From Methylocystis rosea SV97 (lineage in GTDB: Bacteria; Pseudomonadota; Alphaproteobacteria; Rhizobiales; Beijerinckiaceae), in NCBI RefSeq assembly GCF_000372845.1, contig NZ_KB889963.1, positions 1,670,146-1,734,145 of the forward strand: a DNA stretch of 64,000 bases. The letters are read 5' to 3'. Under the pieces are notes generated by a model. That model searched no databases. It was not told the DNA's origin and saw only the letters and a list, made by a program, of their open reading frames with translations. The number at the start of each line of letters is the position of its first letter. The first letter of the stretch is position 1. Below are positions 16,434 to 24,535 of this stretch, one piece after another. Both the position numbers and the translations under genes were made by a program.

Positions 16434-17030
16434 TCAAAGCGGCGTCGGCTCATCGCCGGCGCCGCCGGTCGCGGGCCCGGTCCTGCAGGACTCATGATCG
16501 AGCCGGCGGACGACCTCGGCGAGCTCGGCGTCATGGATGTCGAGCCGCAGCAGATGTTCGTAGGTGTTGCGCACATAGGCGGGATTGTCGCCATTAAGGC
16601 CGACGCCCTCGGCGATCAGGCGAATCATCTCGTCTTCCGGCAGCCGCCCGGCGTATTGGATATGCGTGCGGTCGACGACATAGGCGAGGGCCTTGGCGGC
16701 GCCGCCGTCGACGAAGCGCACGCCGAGCGTTTTCTCAAGATAGACCGAGGTGACGAGTTCGCGTTCGCGCAGATAGCGAATCGTTTTGTCGCGGTCGCGC
16801 GCCGCGATTTTGAAGGCGACGCCCTGGCAGGAGCCGCCGCGATCGAGCCCCAGCACCAGCCCCGGCCGCTGCGGCGTGCCGCGATGGACATGCGAGAAGA
16901 TGCACAGCGCGCGGTGATAGCCGTGCACCCAGGCGAGCGCGCTGTCGATGAAGTCGAAGCCCGGCCGCCACATCAGCGACCCGTAGCCGAACACCCAGAA
17001 ATCTTCGTCCCGCGGACTGGCTGAACCCAT
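16434..17030 (-). CDS. ChaC-like gamma-glutamylcyclotransferase
   Basis: A 198-residue protein of the ChaC/GCG family, which converts glutathione (or gamma-glutamyl peptides) to 5-oxoproline and Cys-Gly in the cytoplasm. The hallmark substrate-binding loop VFGYGSLMWRPGF appears about 10 residues from the start. LRERELVTSVYLEKTLGV holds the conserved acidic region, and YAGRLPEDEMIRLIAEGVGLNGDN is the typical C-terminal half. The frame stays open to 17096, but that extension enters a palindromic repeat, so ATG 17030 is preferred. The long hairpin at 17083-17143 lies just upstream. Substrate specificity toward glutathione is inferred from the family. Confidence 0.82.
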   Translation of the reverse strand: MGSASPRDEDFWVFGYGSLMWRPGFDFIDSALAWVHGYHRALCIFSHVHRGTPQRPGLVLGLDRGGSCQGVAFKIAARDRDKTIRYLRERELVTSVYLEKTLGVRFVDGGAAKALAYVVDRTHIQYAGRLPEDEMIRLIAEGVGLNGDNPAYVRNTYEHLLRLDIHDAELAEVVRRLDHESCRTGPATGGAGDEPTPL

Positions 17031-17082
17031 TTCTTCGCTCTGGAGCCTCGCGATTTCGGTCAAAGATTCGCAGTGCTCGACT

Positions 17083-17143
17083 GAAGGTTTCCTCATCCTG
17101 AGGAGCCTGCGCAGCAGGCGTCTCGAAGGACGAGGAAACCTTC
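17083..17143. repeat. Family B long hairpin
   Basis: GAAGGTTTCCTC (17083-17094) and GAGGAAACCTTC (17132-17143) are perfect 12-bp arms. Inside them GCCTGC-GCA-GCAGGC (17105-17119) forms a second stem. CTGAGGAGCC and GCGTCTCGAAGG match the element at 1786-1829. It lies directly upstream of the ChaC gene. Confidence 0.8.
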
Positions 17144-17164
17144 ACGCACGCCTTTTAAGCTCTC

Positions 17165-17270
17165 CCTCGTGCTTCGAGACGCGCCTTCGATCTCGGGCCT
17201 GCCCGCGATCGACATTAAATCCGCAAGTCGGGTAAACCGCGACTTGCGGGCGCTCCTCAGCATGAGGGAG
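17165..17270. repeat. Family A palindromic repeat, copy 2
   Basis: Nearly identical to 1665-1772, with the same 10-bp arms CCGCAAGTCG (17221-17230) and CGACTTGCGG (17240-17249). It sits in the divergent gap between chaC and smc. The rest of this gap (17271-17470) shows no gene. Confidence 0.8.
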
Positions 17271-17470
17271 AGGATAGCTGTCCTTCACTAGACGCCCAGC
17301 GTCTCTATTCCTATTTTTTCCGCCGCAATCCTGCGATGCAATGAAAATCGTGATTCGGTGGCGGAATGCGACGCGCCTCCGTCTCGGGAGCGCCCTTCGG
17401 TAGAGCCTACCCACAACATATCGCGTCGGTTTTCTTGCTTTCCCCTGCAGTTTGTGGCGGTCTTTAGGCA

Positions 17471-20400
17471 ATGAAATTCGAGCGCCTGCGCCTTCTGGGC
17501 TTCAAGAGCTTCTGCGAGCCGACCGATTTCCTCATCGAGCCGGGCTTGACCGGCGTCGTCGGCCCCAATGGTTGCGGCAAGTCGAACCTCGTCGAAGCCC
17601 TGCGCTGGGTGATGGGCGAAAACTCCTATAAAAACATGCGTGCGTCCGGCATGGACGACGTGATTTTCTCGGGCGGCGGCTCGCGCCCGGCGCGCAATCT
17701 CGCCGAAGTCGGGCTGGTTCTCGACAATTCGTCGCGCACCGCGCCGGCGGCCTTCAACGACGCCGACGCGATCGAGGTCACGCGCCGAATCGAGCGCGAG
17801 CAGGGCTCGACCTACCGGATCAACGGCCGCGAGGTGCGCGCCCGCGACGTGCAGCTTCTCTTCGCCGACGCCGCCACCGGCGCGCGCTCGCCTTCGCTCG
17901 TGCGCCAGGGCCAGATCGGCGAGATCATTTCGGCGAAGCCGCAGGCGCGCCGCCGCATCCTCGAAGACGCCGCCGGCGTCGCCGGGCTGCATTCGCGCCG
18001 GCACGAGGCTGAGCTGCGCCTCAACGCCGCGTCCGAAAATCTCACGCGCCTAGAAGACGTGTTGAAGCAGGTCGACAGCCAGGCCGACAGCTTGAAGCGG
18101 CAGGCGCGCCAGGCCAACAAATACCGCGGGCTGGCGGCGCAAATCCGCAAGAATGAGGCGCTGGCGGCGCTTCTCGCCTATCAGCTCGCCGCACAGCAGC
18201 TGCAGGGCGCCGCTTCGAAGCTCGACGCCGGCCGGCGCAGCGTGCAGGAACGCACGCTGGAGCAGGCCGAGGCGGCGAAATTTCAGGCGGTCGCCGCGCA
18301 TGAGCTGCCGCCGCTGCGCGAGAAGGAGGCCGAGGCCGGCGCGGCGCTGCATCGGCTGGTCGTTGCGCGCGACGCGCTCGAGGCCGACGAGCGGCGCGCC
18401 AAGGAGCGAATCGCCGAGCTGCAGCGGCATATCGAGCAGTTCGGCCGCGATCTCGAGCGCGAACGCGCGCTGATTCAGGACGCGGCGGAGGTCGCGCAGC
18501 GGCTTGAGGACGAGCGCGGCGAGCTGCAAGGCGGCGACGCGCACGACGCCGGCCGCGAGGCTGAGGCGCAAGCGCGGCTGATCGACATCGAAGCGGCGCT
18601 GGCGGCGACCGAGGCCGAGCTGTCGAGCGCGCAGGAGCAGCTCGCCGGCGTCAACGCCAGGCGGGCGGCGCTTGAGGCGGCGCTGCGCGATGAAAATCAG
18701 CGGGTCGCGCGGTTCGAGGCGGAGCTGACCCGCATCGAGACGGAATTTGCGCTGATCGCCGGGCAGGGCGGCGGCGCCGACGAGGTCGAGCGTCTCGCGC
18801 AGGCTTTCGAACAGGCGGCGCAGGACGCGCGCGCCGCCGAAGAAGCGACGCAGGAGGCCGAGGCCGCCACGCGGCGGGCGCGCGACGCCGAGACCGCCGC
18901 TCGCACGCCGCTGGAGCCGGCGGCGCTGCGCGCCCAGCGGCTCGAGACCGAGATCCGCACGCTCGAACATCTGCTGCAAACCGGCTCCGGCGGCCTCTGG
19001 GCGCCGGTCGTCGAAAGCATGACCGTCGAGAAAGGCTATGAGACGGCGTTGGGCGCGGCGCTCGGCGACGATCTTGACGCCTCGGCTGACGATTCGGCGC
19101 CGGCGCATTGGTCGGTGACGCCTGGGGAGGGCGATCCGGCCCTGCCCAATGGCGTGCGCGCGCTCGCCGCGCTTGTCGACGCGCCGCCGGCGCTGCGCCG
19201 CCGCCTCGCGCAGATCGGCGTCGTGCTGCGCACCGAGGGCGAGAGCCTGCGCAAACTCTTGAAGCCCGGCCAGCGGCTCGTCTCCAAGGAGGGCGATCTG
19301 TGGCGCTGGGACGGCTTCACCCAGGCCGCCGAGGCGCCGACCGCCGCCGCACGCCGGCTCTCCGAAAAGAACCGGCTTGCCGATCTGCGCGTCGAAGCCA
19401 CCGCCGCGCGCGCCGCGGCCGATTCGTTGACGCAAGCGCTGAACGCCGCGCGCGAGGCCGCGCGAGCGGCCGCTCAGGCCGAAGCGGAGGCGCGCGACGC
19501 GCATCGCCGCGCCCGCGTCCGCCTGGAGGAAGCGCGCGAACGCCATTCGACGGCGGAGCGTCGTCAGGCGCAAATCGCTCAGCGCCTGTCGGCGCTGCAG
19601 GAAGCCAAGGCGCGGACGCTCGCCAATCGCGACGAGGCCGCGCAGAAGCGCGCAAGCGTGACGCAGGCGCTCGACCAGCTTGAGGAGCCGGCCTTTCTCG
19701 CCGGCGCTTTGGAGAATTTGCGCGGCCGCGCCATGGCGGAGCGCGCCCAGGCCGGCGAGGCGCGGGCCGCGGTCGCCTCCCTGCGCCACGAAAGAGCCGC
19801 GCGCGCGTCGCGGCTCGCGGCGATCGTGCGAGAGGCCGCGTCATGGGCGGAGCGCCGCGATCGTGCGCAGGACCGCATCGGCGAGCTGGAAGAGCGGCTG
19901 GCGACGTCGCAAGAGGAACATGCCCGCATAGGCGACGCGCCCGACGCTTTCATCGGCCAGCGCCGCGCGCTGATGAATGCGCTCGAAGAGGCCGAGGCCG
20001 CCCGGCGCGACGCGTCCGACGCGCGCGCCAGCGCCGAAACGCGTCTCGCCGAAACCGACCGCGCCGCCCGCGCCGCGCTCGAGGCGATGAGCGCCGCGCG
20101 CGAGGAGATGGCGCGCAGCGAGGCGCAGCTGGACGCCGCGCGCCAGCGGGTCGCCGACGTCGAGCGCGCCATCGCGCATGATCTCGAATCGACGCCGCAA
20201 GCGCTCGCGCAGCTCGCCGAGGTCAAAGACGGCGACGATCTGCCGGAGATCGCCGACATCGAACGGCGGCTGGAGAATCTGCGCGCCGACCGCGAACGGC
20301 TCGGCGCCGTCAATCTGCGCGCCGAAGACGAACTCACCGAGGTCGAGACGCAGCGCGAAAAGATGATCTCCGAGCGCGACGATCTTTCGGAAGCGATCAA

Positions 20401-20926
20401 GAAGTTGCGCGCCGCGATCGCCAGTCTCAACAAGGAGGGGCGCGAGCGCATGCTCGCGGCCTTCGACAAGGTCAACGCGCACTTCAAGGAGCTGTTCACG
20501 CTGCTTTTTGACGGCGGCGCGGCGGAATTGCAGCTCGTCGAAAGCGACGATCCGCTCGAGGCCGGGCTCGACATTCTCGCACGACCGCCGGGTAAGAAGC
20601 CGACGACGATGACGCTGCTTTCCGGCGGCGAGCAGGCGCTGACCGCCATGTCGCTGATTTTCGCGGTGTTCCTGACCAATCCCTCGCCGATCTGCGTGCT
20701 CGACGAGGTCGACGCGCCGCTCGACGACAGCAATGTCGAGCGCTTCTGCGATCTCCTCGAGGAGATGCGCAAGAAGACCGACACGCGCTTCGTCACCATC
20801 ACCCATAATCCGATCACCATGGCGCGCATGGACCGGCTGTTCGGCGTGACGCAAGCCGAGCGCGGAATCTCGCAGCTCGTCTCGGTCGATCTCGAGCAGG
20901 CGGAGAAATTCGCGCTGGCGAGTTGA
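17471..20926 (+). CDS. smc: Chromosome segregation protein SMC
   Basis: A 1151-residue condensin ATPase that compacts and segregates chromosomes together with ScpA/ScpB. Order seen: the N-terminal ABC half with Walker A GPNGCGKSN (residues 31-39) and a Q-loop region SLVRQGQIGEIISAKP; a long Ala/Glu/Arg-rich coiled coil; a hinge around residues 500-610 (LWAPVVESMTVEKGYETALG to RLAQIGVVL); the returning coiled coil; and the C-terminal half with signature TLLSGGEQALTAMSL and Walker B CVLDEVDAPLDDSN. Length is normal for the family. The very high GC and heptad-biased composition create long spurious antisense frames here. scpA and scpB are not in the window. Confidence 0.96.
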   Translation: MKFERLRLLGFKSFCEPTDFLIEPGLTGVVGPNGCGKSNLVEALRWVMGENSYKNMRASGMDDVIFSGGGSRPARNLAEVGLVLDNSSRTAPAAFNDADAIEVTRRIEREQGSTYRINGREVRARDVQLLFADAATGARSPSLVRQGQIGEIISAKPQARRRILEDAAGVAGLHSRRHEAELRLNAASENLTRLEDVLKQVDSQADSLKRQARQANKYRGLAAQIRKNEALAALLAYQLAAQQLQGAASKLDAGRRSVQERTLEQAEAAKFQAVAAHELPPLREKEAEAGAALHRLVVARDALEADERRAKERIAELQRHIEQFGRDLERERALIQDAAEVAQRLEDERGELQGGDAHDAGREAEAQARLIDIEAALAATEAELSSAQEQLAGVNARRAALEAALRDENQRVARFEAELTRIETEFALIAGQGGGADEVERLAQAFEQAAQDARAAEEATQEAEAATRRARDAETAARTPLEPAALRAQRLETEIRTLEHLLQTGSGGLWAPVVESMTVEKGYETALGAALGDDLDASADDSAPAHWSVTPGEGDPALPNGVRALAALVDAPPALRRRLAQIGVVLRTEGESLRKLLKPGQRLVSKEGDLWRWDGFTQAAEAPTAAARRLSEKNRLADLRVEATAARAAADSLTQALNAAREAARAAAQAEAEARDAHRRARVRLEEARERHSTAERRQAQIAQRLSALQEAKARTLANRDEAAQKRASVTQALDQLEEPAFLAGALENLRGRAMAERAQAGEARAAVASLRHERAARASRLAAIVREAASWAERRDRAQDRIGELEERLATSQEEHARIGDAPDAFIGQRRALMNALEEAEAARRDASDARASAETRLAETDRAARAALEAMSAAREEMARSEAQLDAARQRVADVERAIAHDLESTPQALAQLAEVKDGDDLPEIADIERRLENLRADRERLGAVNLRAEDELTEVETQREKMISERDDLSEAIKKLRAAIASLNKEGRERMLAAFDKVNAHFKELFTLLFDGGAAELQLVESDDPLEAGLDILARPPGKKPTTMTLLSGGEQALTAMSLIFAVFLTNPSPICVLDEVDAPLDDSNVERFCDLLEEMRKKTDTRFVTITHNPITMARMDRLFGVTQAERGISQLVSVDLEQAEKFALAS

Positions 20927-21081
20927 TGATTTCAATTTCGGATGTTTGGAGAGGGTGGCGTAGTAAGCACCGCGGTAGATCTGGGATGCTCAGCGCTTGA
21001 GCAAGTCCGTTTGACGTGGATGTCGCGGTCCCGTGAAAAATGCCTTGAGATTCGCTGACAGTGGTTGCCGAGGCAGCATAT

Positions 21082-21096
21082 GTTCTATATTTGTTC
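21082..21096 (+). promoter_or_regulatory. Exact alphaproteobacterial LexA (SOS) box
   Basis: GTTC-TATATTT-GTTC fits GTTC-N7-GTTC exactly, the LexA operator of Alphaproteobacteria. The N7 spacer holds TATATT (21086-21091), a plausible -10 element that LexA would cover. The HD-domain start codon is only 7 bases downstream, which implies a leaderless or nearly leaderless transcript. Confidence 0.6.
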
Positions 21097-21102
21097 TGCG
21101 CC

Positions 21103-22485
21103 ATGCCATCGCTGAAACGAATCCGTGATCCTGTTCACGGCCTGATGACCTTCGACCAAGACGACGAGGTCGAGCGGGCCGCTTGGCGTCTGATCAATAC
21201 ACCTGAGTTCCAGCGTTTGCGCCGGGTTAAGCAACTCGGCGTCTCCGAGTTCACCTTTCCCGGCGCGACTCACACGCGGCTAGCACATTCAATCGGTGTT
21301 TTTCACATCGCTCGCCGCTTGATGGATGTCGCGCAGAGATACGTTCCAAAGGAAAAGCAGAGGCCCCATCGAATGCGCGCCGCTCTTTTGGCAGCGCTCC
21401 TGCATGATCTCGGTCACGGTCCCTTCAGTCACGCTTTCGAAAACGCCGAAAAAGCTCGATTGACTAAAGACGTTTATCAAGATCACGAGGATTGGACTGC
21501 CGAGCTTATCCGTCGAAGGGATGGAAATATCCGACGCATCCTCAAGGAGGAGTTTGGCGGCGACGGGTCTGTTGCCGACGATATCGCAGCCATGTTGAGA
21601 GGGGACGAGCAGGATTTCTATTCGTCAGTCGTTTCAAGTTCGTTTGACGCGGACCGCCTTGATTATCTTCGGCGCGACAGGCTGATGACCGGCTCGAGAG
21701 CGGGAGCCATCGATTTTGAATGGCTGCTGGACAACCTGCGGGTTGTGGATGTGGCGAGCAGCAGTGGAGAGGATCCGCAAGACAATTCAGGACGCACAAT
21801 TCAAGTTTTTGCATTTGAGGAGAAGGCGATTCAGGCAGTGGAAAGCTTCATCCTGGCCCGTTTCCATCTCTATTCTCAGGTCTATCTTCATAGAACAACC
21901 CGCGGTATCGAGCAGATGCTGACCGCGTTCTTGTTGGCTTTCAGCGCAGAAGCCGCGAAGGGGCCACACGCTGAACTTGCAGTATCCGTGGATCATCCCC
22001 TTCGCATCTATTACGCGCAAGCTAAGCCACGCATAGAGGATTATTTTGCGCTGGACGATGCAATTATCTGGAACGCGTTGGAGACGTCAGCGGTGAAAGG
22101 CAATGGACCTTGTAAGGAATTTGCGGAGCGCATTTGCTCCCGCAGGGTTCTCAAGGCGATATCGATCGATATGGTCAACCAACAGCCTGCCGACGGTGCA
22201 CGCAGGAAATATATTGCCGAGCACATGAAAGCCCTTATCGGCCAATCTATTTTTGAAGATCGGGCACCATTATCCATCTACAAGGATCCGAGTAAGGAAA
22301 CGGTGAAACCGCATAAGCGCGTTTATATTCGACGCGAGGGTGGCAAGGTTGTCGATATAACGTCGCTCTCAAAGCCGATCGCAGCATTGTTCGAAGATCA
22401 GGAAGTGCTCCGTTATTACTTCATTAACGAAAAAGACCAGAAAAAGGTCCTCGAAATCACGGAGGAGAATTATGTCCCAGCTTGA
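21103..22485 (+). CDS. HD-domain phosphohydrolase (YwfO/dGTPase-like)
   Basis: A 460-residue HD-superfamily protein similar in layout to YwfO and the SAMHD1/dGTPase group, which hydrolyse nucleotides. After RIRDPVHGLMTFD come FQRLRRVKQLG and HTRLAHSIGVFHIARRL (first metal His 57 or 62), then HDLGHGPFSHAFE (HD pair at 101-102), and DFYSSVVSSSFDADRLDYLRRD with the last Asp. The C-terminal half is helical. The start at 21103 is set by similarity (family proteins begin with RDPVH); there is no Shine-Dalgarno, and an exact LexA box with a -10-like core lies 7 bases upstream. GC (mid-50s by eye) is well below smc. The stop overlaps the next gene by 14 bases, so the two are translationally coupled. 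dNTPase activity is inferred. Confidence 0.82.
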   Translation: MPSLKRIRDPVHGLMTFDQDDEVERAAWRLINTPEFQRLRRVKQLGVSEFTFPGATHTRLAHSIGVFHIARRLMDVAQRYVPKEKQRPHRMRAALLAALLHDLGHGPFSHAFENAEKARLTKDVYQDHEDWTAELIRRRDGNIRRILKEEFGGDGSVADDIAAMLRGDEQDFYSSVVSSSFDADRLDYLRRDRLMTGSRAGAIDFEWLLDNLRVVDVASSSGEDPQDNSGRTIQVFAFEEKAIQAVESFILARFHLYSQVYLHRTTRGIEQMLTAFLLAFSAEAAKGPHAELAVSVDHPLRIYYAQAKPRIEDYFALDDAIIWNALETSAVKGNGPCKEFAERICSRRVLKAISIDMVNQQPADGARRKYIAEHMKALIGQSIFEDRAPLSIYKDPSKETVKPHKRVYIRREGGKVVDITSLSKPIAALFEDQEVLRYYFINEKDQKKVLEITEENYVPA

Positions 22486-22984
22486 TGATCTGGTCGTGGG
22501 AGCTGTCGCCTTATCAGGCGGTGAGCTCGTCGGCCGCATTAGAATGCAGAAGGTGATCTACCTCCTCGATCAGCTTGGCATGGGGAGCGATGCGGCGTTT
22601 GAATATCATCACTACGGGCCTTACTCGGAAGCTGTCTCGGATGCCGTAACAGACGCTAAGTTTTGGGGCAACCTGAAGGAGTCTGTTAATTTCCGTGTTA
22701 CGGACGGAGCGCCATACAGCACTTTCGCTACTGTTACTCAGGCTCCCGCTAATCTAGGGAACCTGAGCGGCGAGAGTGCTCGTCGCTATCTTGATAAGTT
22801 TGCAGGTTGTACATCGACCGTGCTCGAGCTAGCTGCGACGGTGCATTGGCTCGCTTTTAAGGAGCAGATTCCCGATTGGCGTAGCGAGCTTGAAGTCAGG
22901 AAGGCTGGAAAAACCGGCAACGGACGTATTGAACAAGCGTTGGTATTGCTACGCTCGTTAGGATTGGCACCGCAAGACGCGTAG
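22472..22984 (+). CDS. YwgA-like protein coupled to the HD phosphohydrolase
   Basis: A 170-residue protein whose N-terminal segment GRIRMQKVIYLLDQLGMG (residues 21-38) and EYHHYGPYSEAVSDAV resemble YwgA of Bacillus and, more distantly, the SocA/Panacea antitoxin fold. The C-terminal half (VLELAATVHWLAFKEQIPDW, GNGRIEQALVLLRSLGL) is helical. Translation starts inside the HD gene (14-base overlap) behind GGAGGA, so the products are probably made together. YwgA and YwfO genes are neighbours in Bacillus, supporting a conserved pair. A partner or regulator of the HD enzyme is the likely role; an antitoxin role is an alternative. Its composition is AT-richer than the flanks. Confidence 0.7.
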   Translation: MSQLDDLVVGAVALSGGELVGRIRMQKVIYLLDQLGMGSDAAFEYHHYGPYSEAVSDAVTDAKFWGNLKESVNFRVTDGAPYSTFATVTQAPANLGNLSGESARRYLDKFAGCTSTVLELAATVHWLAFKEQIPDWRSELEVRKAGKTGNGRIEQALVLLRSLGLAPQDA

Positions 22985-23161
22985 GCGAGACGCGCGAAAG
23001 CAGCCTGTCTCGCTTCTCACTATTTTCTTTGCTTCATCGTCGGCAGGTTTGCGCCGGCAACGCGACTAGGAGCGCTGAGTCGCCTGTCGCTCTAAATTGT
23101 TCGCGGGGAGGACGCGCTTGCTCCGCTGGACGCGCGGACCATGTAATCGGGCTAAGCTGAC

Positions 23162-24201
23162 ATGACCAGAGGCGAATTCGTTCTGCGTTCGGCGATTTTC
23201 ATTGCGCTCGCCCTGGCGCCGTTTCTCATCTGGCTGCTCTTCGACGTCATCGTCCTTGCGACAGGCGCGGTGCTCGTCGCAACGCTCATTCATCTTGTGG
23301 CGACGCCGTTCCTTAAGCTGCGGCTGCCGCGCGGCGTGGCGCTCACGCTCTCGGGCCTGCTGATCGCCTCGATCATCGGCGGGACCTTCTATCTCTTCGG
23401 CCGGACGATGGCTTCGGAATTTCATGAGGTGCTGCGCCGCGCCGAGGATACGGCGGACGCCATCTCGCTCGAAATCACCCGATCGGGACTCTCCGACTAT
23501 CTGCCAAAATCGTTGAGCGAAGATTTTTCGTTGTCGGGCCTGATCGGACGTTCGTTCACCATCAGCATCGAGGCCGTTCTTGGCGCGCTCGTGGCTTTTT
23601 TCGCCGGCGTGTTCATCGCGAGCGAGCCGGCGCTCTACAGCGAAGGCTTCACGCTGCTGTTTGCGCCGCGCTGGCGCAACAGAGCGCGCGAAACGCTCGG
23701 TCACGTCTCCACCGCGCTGCGCCGTTGGCTGCTCGGTCAGATGATTGAAATGGTCACAATGGGCGTCATGGCCGGCGTCGCCGTCTGGCTCATCGGCCTG
23801 CCGTCGCCTTTCGCGCTTGGCGCCATATCGGGGCTCTCGGAATTCATCCCCTATATCGGGCCGATTCTGGCGATCTTTCCTTCAGTGGCGGTCGCGGCCA
23901 CGATCGGACCCTACACGATGCTTTGGACGATCCTCGCCTATCTCGCCATTCATCAGCTCGACGGCAACATGATCATGCCGCTCATCCAGCGGCAATTGGT
24001 GCGCGTGCCGCCGGCGCTCATGCTCATTCGATCGCGCTGTTCGGCACGCTGTTCGGATTGGGCGCGACGATCTTCGCCGCGCCGCTGACGGTCGTCATCT
24101 ATGTCGCGGTGATCAAGCTCTATGTGCGAGATACGCTCGGCGAGTCGACGCCGCTGCCAGGAGAGAAGGCGCAGCCGAAGAGTCTGCCTGGCGTTGGATG
24201 A
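23162..24201 (+). pseudogene. AI-2E family (PerM-like) permease, frameshifted
   Basis: A multi-pass inner-membrane protein of the AI-2E/PerM family, with N-terminal hydrophobic segments (FIALALAPFLIWLLFDVIVL), a central soluble part, and C-terminal helices including GLPSPFALGAISGLSEFIPY and IHQLDGNMIMPLIQRQ. The frame from 23162 stays in family sequence up to PPALML (24025), then turns into Arg/Ser-rich nonsense ending at 24088. The neighbouring frame resumes with SIALFGTLFGLGATIFAAPLT and runs to TGA at 24199-24201. One base is missing at about 24026-24027, where CTC-AT-TCG replaces an expected three-base Phe codon. It is a real frameshift or a sequence error; only the last two helices are affected. 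Confidence 0.8.
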
Positions 24202-24223
24202 GTGCGTGAGAAGCTGCGCAAAA

Positions 24224-24397
24224 ACCCTCCCCTTGAGGGGGAGGGTCGCGCCGAAGGCGCGGGGTGGGGTGAAGCCCTTCTCCGATGATTGCTTATGGCG
24301 CGCCATTTAGTGCGCTTTATTTTATGCATTTATCCGTAAGTCACCCCACCCCGAAACGCTTCGCGTTTCGACCCTCCCCCTCAAGGGGAGGGTGGAG
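24224..24397. repeat. Family D inverted pair, copy 2
   Basis: ACCCTCCCCTTGAGGGGGAGGGT at 24224-24246 and its inverse at 24371-24393, with GGGGTGGGGTGA and TCACCCCACCCC as inner arms. This is the same architecture as 7941-8067. It fills most of the gap between the permease remnant and the phytochrome gene. The remaining 24398-24535 holds no gene, only a 12-bp palindrome ACCACATGTGGT at 24460-24471. Confidence 0.8.
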
Positions 24398-24535
24398 ATC
24401 GTCGTCGGCGGCGATCAAATTGAAAAGAGCCGCCCGCGCATCGACGGACGCCAGCGAAAACCACATGTGGTCACGAGCTGCCCGAATGAAAACGGTGCCG
24501 CCCGAGCAGGGCCGATGCCGGCCTCACACCCTTTC

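Noticed and set aside
18050-19789. 579-codon antisense frame inside smc
   Set aside because: Produced by the GC-rich, Ala/Arg/Glu-biased coiled coil; no family pattern, and smc is intact in the opposite frame.
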